A stretch of DNA of 64,000 nucleotides, from contig JABTTW010000002.1 in NCBI GenBank assembly GCA_015075745.1, positions 248,001 to 312,000 on the forward strand, given 5' to 3'. Positions within the stretch are counted from its first letter, which is position 1. The number at the start of each line of letters is the position of its first letter. The notes beneath the pieces are model-generated. The model had not been told where the DNA came from, searched no databases, and saw nothing but the letters and a program-made list of their open reading frames with translations. Of this stretch, positions 61,852 through 64,000 are shown piece after piece. Source of the DNA: Planctomycetia bacterium. Lineage in GTDB: Bacteria; Planctomycetota; Phycisphaerae; UBA1845; UTPLA1. A program made the translations under genes and the position numbers.

Positions 61852-62166
61852 GTCGCGTAGGTCTCAACGTTTGCGAGGCGGCGTCGCGGCCCTCGCGAAC
61901 TGCCGGGAACGAGCCTGAGGATTATAAAGCCGATCGGCCGGGCGTGAGAGCTTGTGAGCTATTCATGCAAATCAAAACAATGATTGCCATTCGCACGGCC
62001 CAGAGGGCCATGCTACCCAATCCGGTCGCAAGAGGATCACGAGCACTGACGCCCCTACCGCAGAGCCATCGGAACGCGGTCATGTTGGCTATCGGCACTT
62101 CGTCCACTCATCTGAGCCCCCAGACCATTTTCGAACAGCGAGGTCCCGAAATGACGAGTATTCGAC
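61852..62166. other. Divergent intergenic region
   Basis: About 315 bases between the deacetylase gene (minus) and the YdcF-like gene (plus). A minus-strand open frame at 61922-62107 (61 codons, with one hydrophobic stretch) is possible but has no strong support. No repeats are seen. Confidence 0.35.
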
Positions 62167-62832
62167 ATGGCCGGTAACGAACCAACGGGAGCGGGTCCAT
62201 CACAGTCCGAAGTCAAACCCGTTCCCAAGCGGCGGCGATCGTGGATCAGCCGGATCGCGCGGGCAGGCGAACTATTCTTCGCGGGGAGCGGGTTTATCGC
62301 CCTGCTTCTGGTGGCTACGCCGGTGACCAACTGGTTGTTCGATGTGCTGGCTTGCGAATCGGAGCTCAAGCCGGCGAAGTACATTATTTGTCCGGGGGGG
62401 GACGCGGCACGGATCATCGAGAGTGCCCGACTGCTGAGCGAGGGCTTTGGCGAGTATCTGATCGTGAGCAATCACGGGCCGTTTACGGCGGCGATGCGCG
62501 ACCTGGCGGTGGAATGGGGCGCTGATCCTGAGCGGATACTGATGGACAACGATTCGGTGAAGACGCGTCATCATGCGCGGTCGATCATCGAGCACCTCGG
62601 TGTCGATCCGGCCAGGGATTCGTGCATTGTGGTTACGAGTTACACGCACATGGCCCGGTGCAAGGCGTGCTTTGAGAAGGCCGGCTACAGGCATTTGATA
62701 ATGCGGGAGCCAAGATGGGAGCGATCGATGCGTCCGATTGACCGGAATTGGAAGTGGCGATTCAAGATTCTGCCGGAACTGATCTACGAATACGCGGCGT
62801 GGGGCGAGTATTGGGTGCGCGGCGAGGTATGA
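62167..62832 (+). CDS. YdcF/SanA-like DUF218 membrane-anchored protein
   Basis: A 221-residue protein with a basic N-terminus, one membrane helix (about 38-58, LFFAGSGFIALLLVATPVTN), and a DUF218 domain: YIICPGGDAARIIESARLLS, then MDNDSVKTRHHARSIIEHLG and VVTSYTHMARCKACFEKAGY. DUF218 proteins are linked to envelope polymer handling (SanA, ElyC). The active groups Gly-Gly, Asn/Asp and Ser/Thr are present. The ribosome site is weak. It precedes the CapK-like gene in the same direction. Confidence 0.82.
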   Translation: MAGNEPTGAGPSQSEVKPVPKRRRSWISRIARAGELFFAGSGFIALLLVATPVTNWLFDVLACESELKPAKYIICPGGDAARIIESARLLSEGFGEYLIVSNHGPFTAAMRDLAVEWGADPERILMDNDSVKTRHHARSIIEHLGVDPARDSCIVVTSYTHMARCKACFEKAGYRHLIMREPRWERSMRPIDRNWKWRFKILPELIYEYAAWGEYWVRGEV

Positions 62833-62871
62833 GGGCTGGGAGGAAACGGGGGATTCGGTCGATTCATAGGG

Positions 62872-64000
62872 ATGTCCACTGTTTCCGGGAGTCTCGGTCG
62901 CATCGGCGCATCGCGTCGATCATCGGTCGCGCAGCGCGAATCGCATCGCGGCGTGGTGATGCTGTCTCAGCTTCACGAGCGGCTTCTTGGGCGCGAGACT
63001 TTTTCGCTGGCCGCGGGGCTGGAAGTTTCTCAATGGCAGTCACGGGAAGCGACCACGGCGCTGCAGATGGAGAAGCTGCGCCGACTGGTTGCTCATGCGG
63101 CGAGATGCTGTCCCTATTATCGAGCGCTTCACCTGCTGCCGCCGGAGGAACTTGCGCGACCTGGCGATCTGGCGAAGCTACCGCTGCTTACACGGAACAT
63201 GCTGCGCGAACATGCCGAGGAGATGCGATGGTCGGCGATGCCGGGGCGGATGCTCACGGATCGGACGCACGGGACGCGGGATGAGCCGTTTGCGTTTTAC
63301 TGCGACCGGAGGCGGCAGGCGTGGGACAAGGCCAATCGGCTGCGCGGTCATCGGTGGCAGGGTTTTGAGCCGGGCGACCGGGAGCTTCATCTGTGGCCGG
63401 TGGACCCGCCGATGCGACTGACCGGGCGCGTCAAGCAGCAACTGCGGCACCTGCGCGATCGATTGCTTTGCGAGCGGCAACTGGACATCCTGACGATTGA
63501 CGATCGCGGGTTTGATGAGGCGTGGGGTGAGTGGCGGGCGTTTGATCCGGATCGCGTGACAGCGTATCCGTCGAGCCTGGCGCGGTTTTTGAGGGGCGGC
63601 GGCGCGGCACTGGAGAACGCGGGCTCGTCGAGTCTGCGCACGGTTTTTCTGACGGGCGAGGTGACATTCGCGTGGCAGGAGCGGGCGGTGCGCGAGCAGC
63701 TTGGGGCGGCGGCAGCGCAGTGCTACGGTTTGCAGGAGGCGGGGGCGATTGCGTTTGAGTGCGAGCAAGGGAGTTGGCACGTCTGCGATGAGTCGGTCAT
63801 GGTTGAGATTGTTCGCGAGGGGCGGGCGGCTCGGGCGGGCGAGCTGGGTGAAGTGGTTGTCACCGCGATTGAAAGCCGTGCGATGCCCGTCATCCGATAT
63901 TGCACGGGGGACGTGGTTCGGGCGGGAGCGGCGGCGTGCGCGTGTGGGCGCGGGCTGTCTGTGATGCCGCGGGTGCTGGGGCGAACGGGGGATTTTCTCA
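62872..64000 (+). CDS. CapK/PaaK-like adenylate-forming enzyme (3' end outside window)
   Basis: At least 376 residues of an ANL-superfamily protein resembling CapK/phenylacetate-CoA ligase relatives of polysaccharide loci. Seen are LRRLVAHAARCCPYYRALHL near the start, LTDRTHGTRDEPFAFYCDRR (the usual THGTxGxP loop reads THGTRDEP), AYPSSLARFL, FLTGEV and YGLQEAGAIAFEC, and MPVIRYCTGDVV close to the edge. In polymer loci such enzymes may activate or transfer acyl groups. ATG 62872 is the earliest in-frame start; GTG 62953 or ATG 62959 are possible. It lies 39 bases after the YdcF-like gene and runs off the end. Confidence 0.75.
   Translation, partial: MSTVSGSLGRIGASRRSSVAQRESHRGVVMLSQLHERLLGRETFSLAAGLEVSQWQSREATTALQMEKLRRLVAHAARCCPYYRALHLLPPEELARPGDLAKLPLLTRNMLREHAEEMRWSAMPGRMLTDRTHGTRDEPFAFYCDRRRQAWDKANRLRGHRWQGFEPGDRELHLWPVDPPMRLTGRVKQQLRHLRDRLLCERQLDILTIDDRGFDEAWGEWRAFDPDRVTAYPSSLARFLRGGGAALENAGSSSLRTVFLTGEVTFAWQERAVREQLGAAAAQCYGLQEAGAIAFECEQGSWHVCDESVMVEIVREGRAARAGELGEVVVTAIESRAMPVIRYCTGDVVRAGAAACACGRGLSVMPRVLGRTGDFL

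Overview
The window is GC-rich bacterial DNA, almost certainly from a member of the Planctomycetota (inference; no 16S gene or universal marker phylogeny is available here). The evidence is: secreted proteases with Asp-Cys-Asn (DCN) calcium-type repeats, three PEP-CTERM proteins, several GspE-type ATPases in one cluster, and short dispersed intergenic repeats of the kind widespread in planctomycete genomes. About 51 protein genes and one tRNA can be supported. The window starts inside an ABC transporter ATPase gene and ends inside a CapK/PaaK-like adenylate-forming enzyme gene.

Layout. 1-7.5 kb: ABC ATPase end, lipoprotein amidohydrolase, a repeat-rich gap, an ice-binding-like PEP-CTERM protein, a transposase remnant, tRNA-Ser(GCU), and a thioredoxin/MsrA-like fusion protein. 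7.5-19.1 kb: NAD synthetase, then an exoprotein block with a subtilisin-like protease, a carboxypeptidase-regulatory-domain protein, a putative envelope protein and a thermolysin-like protease; the two proteases share a C-terminal DCN/PKD/membrane-anchor module. 19.2-25.6 kb: acyl-CoA metabolism (hotdog thioesterase, EthD protein, three crotonases, 3-hydroxyacyl-CoA dehydrogenase) with a hibernation factor, a STAS protein and a MntA/HepT toxin-antitoxin pair in between. 25.7-34.3 kb: five GspE-superfamily ATPases on the minus strand (two PilB-like, two PilT-like, and one FHA-domain fusion whose Walker A lysine, Walker B glutamate and His box are lost) with a pseudopilin remnant among them.

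34.6-47.4 kb: DinG-like helicase lacking one expected Fe-S cysteine, small membrane protein, two PEP-CTERM proteins, Sir2 deacylase, AmpG-like transporter, GNAT-nitrilase fusion, DMT transporter and a membrane Ser/Thr kinase with TPRs. 47.4-52.2 kb: groEL and groES separated by two small unknown genes, a degenerate receiver protein and a FIST sensor protein. 52.2-54.7 kb: a dense repeat region and a Mu gp27-like (DUF3486) gene that carries dispersed repeats inside its reading frame. 54.7-64 kb: a minus-strand envelope/polysaccharide operon (NodB deacetylase, LbH-GNAT fusion, VOC protein, FkbH-like enzyme, ACP, DUF2723 membrane protein, pterin dehydratase) and a plus-strand pair (YdcF-like, CapK/PaaK-like).

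The strongest candidates for something undescribed are the FHA-pseudoATPase in the pilus ATPase cluster, the groES-X-Y-groEL arrangement, the repeat family captured inside a coding gene, the shared C-terminal anchor of the two exoproteases, and the FkbH/ACP/acyltransferase envelope operon.
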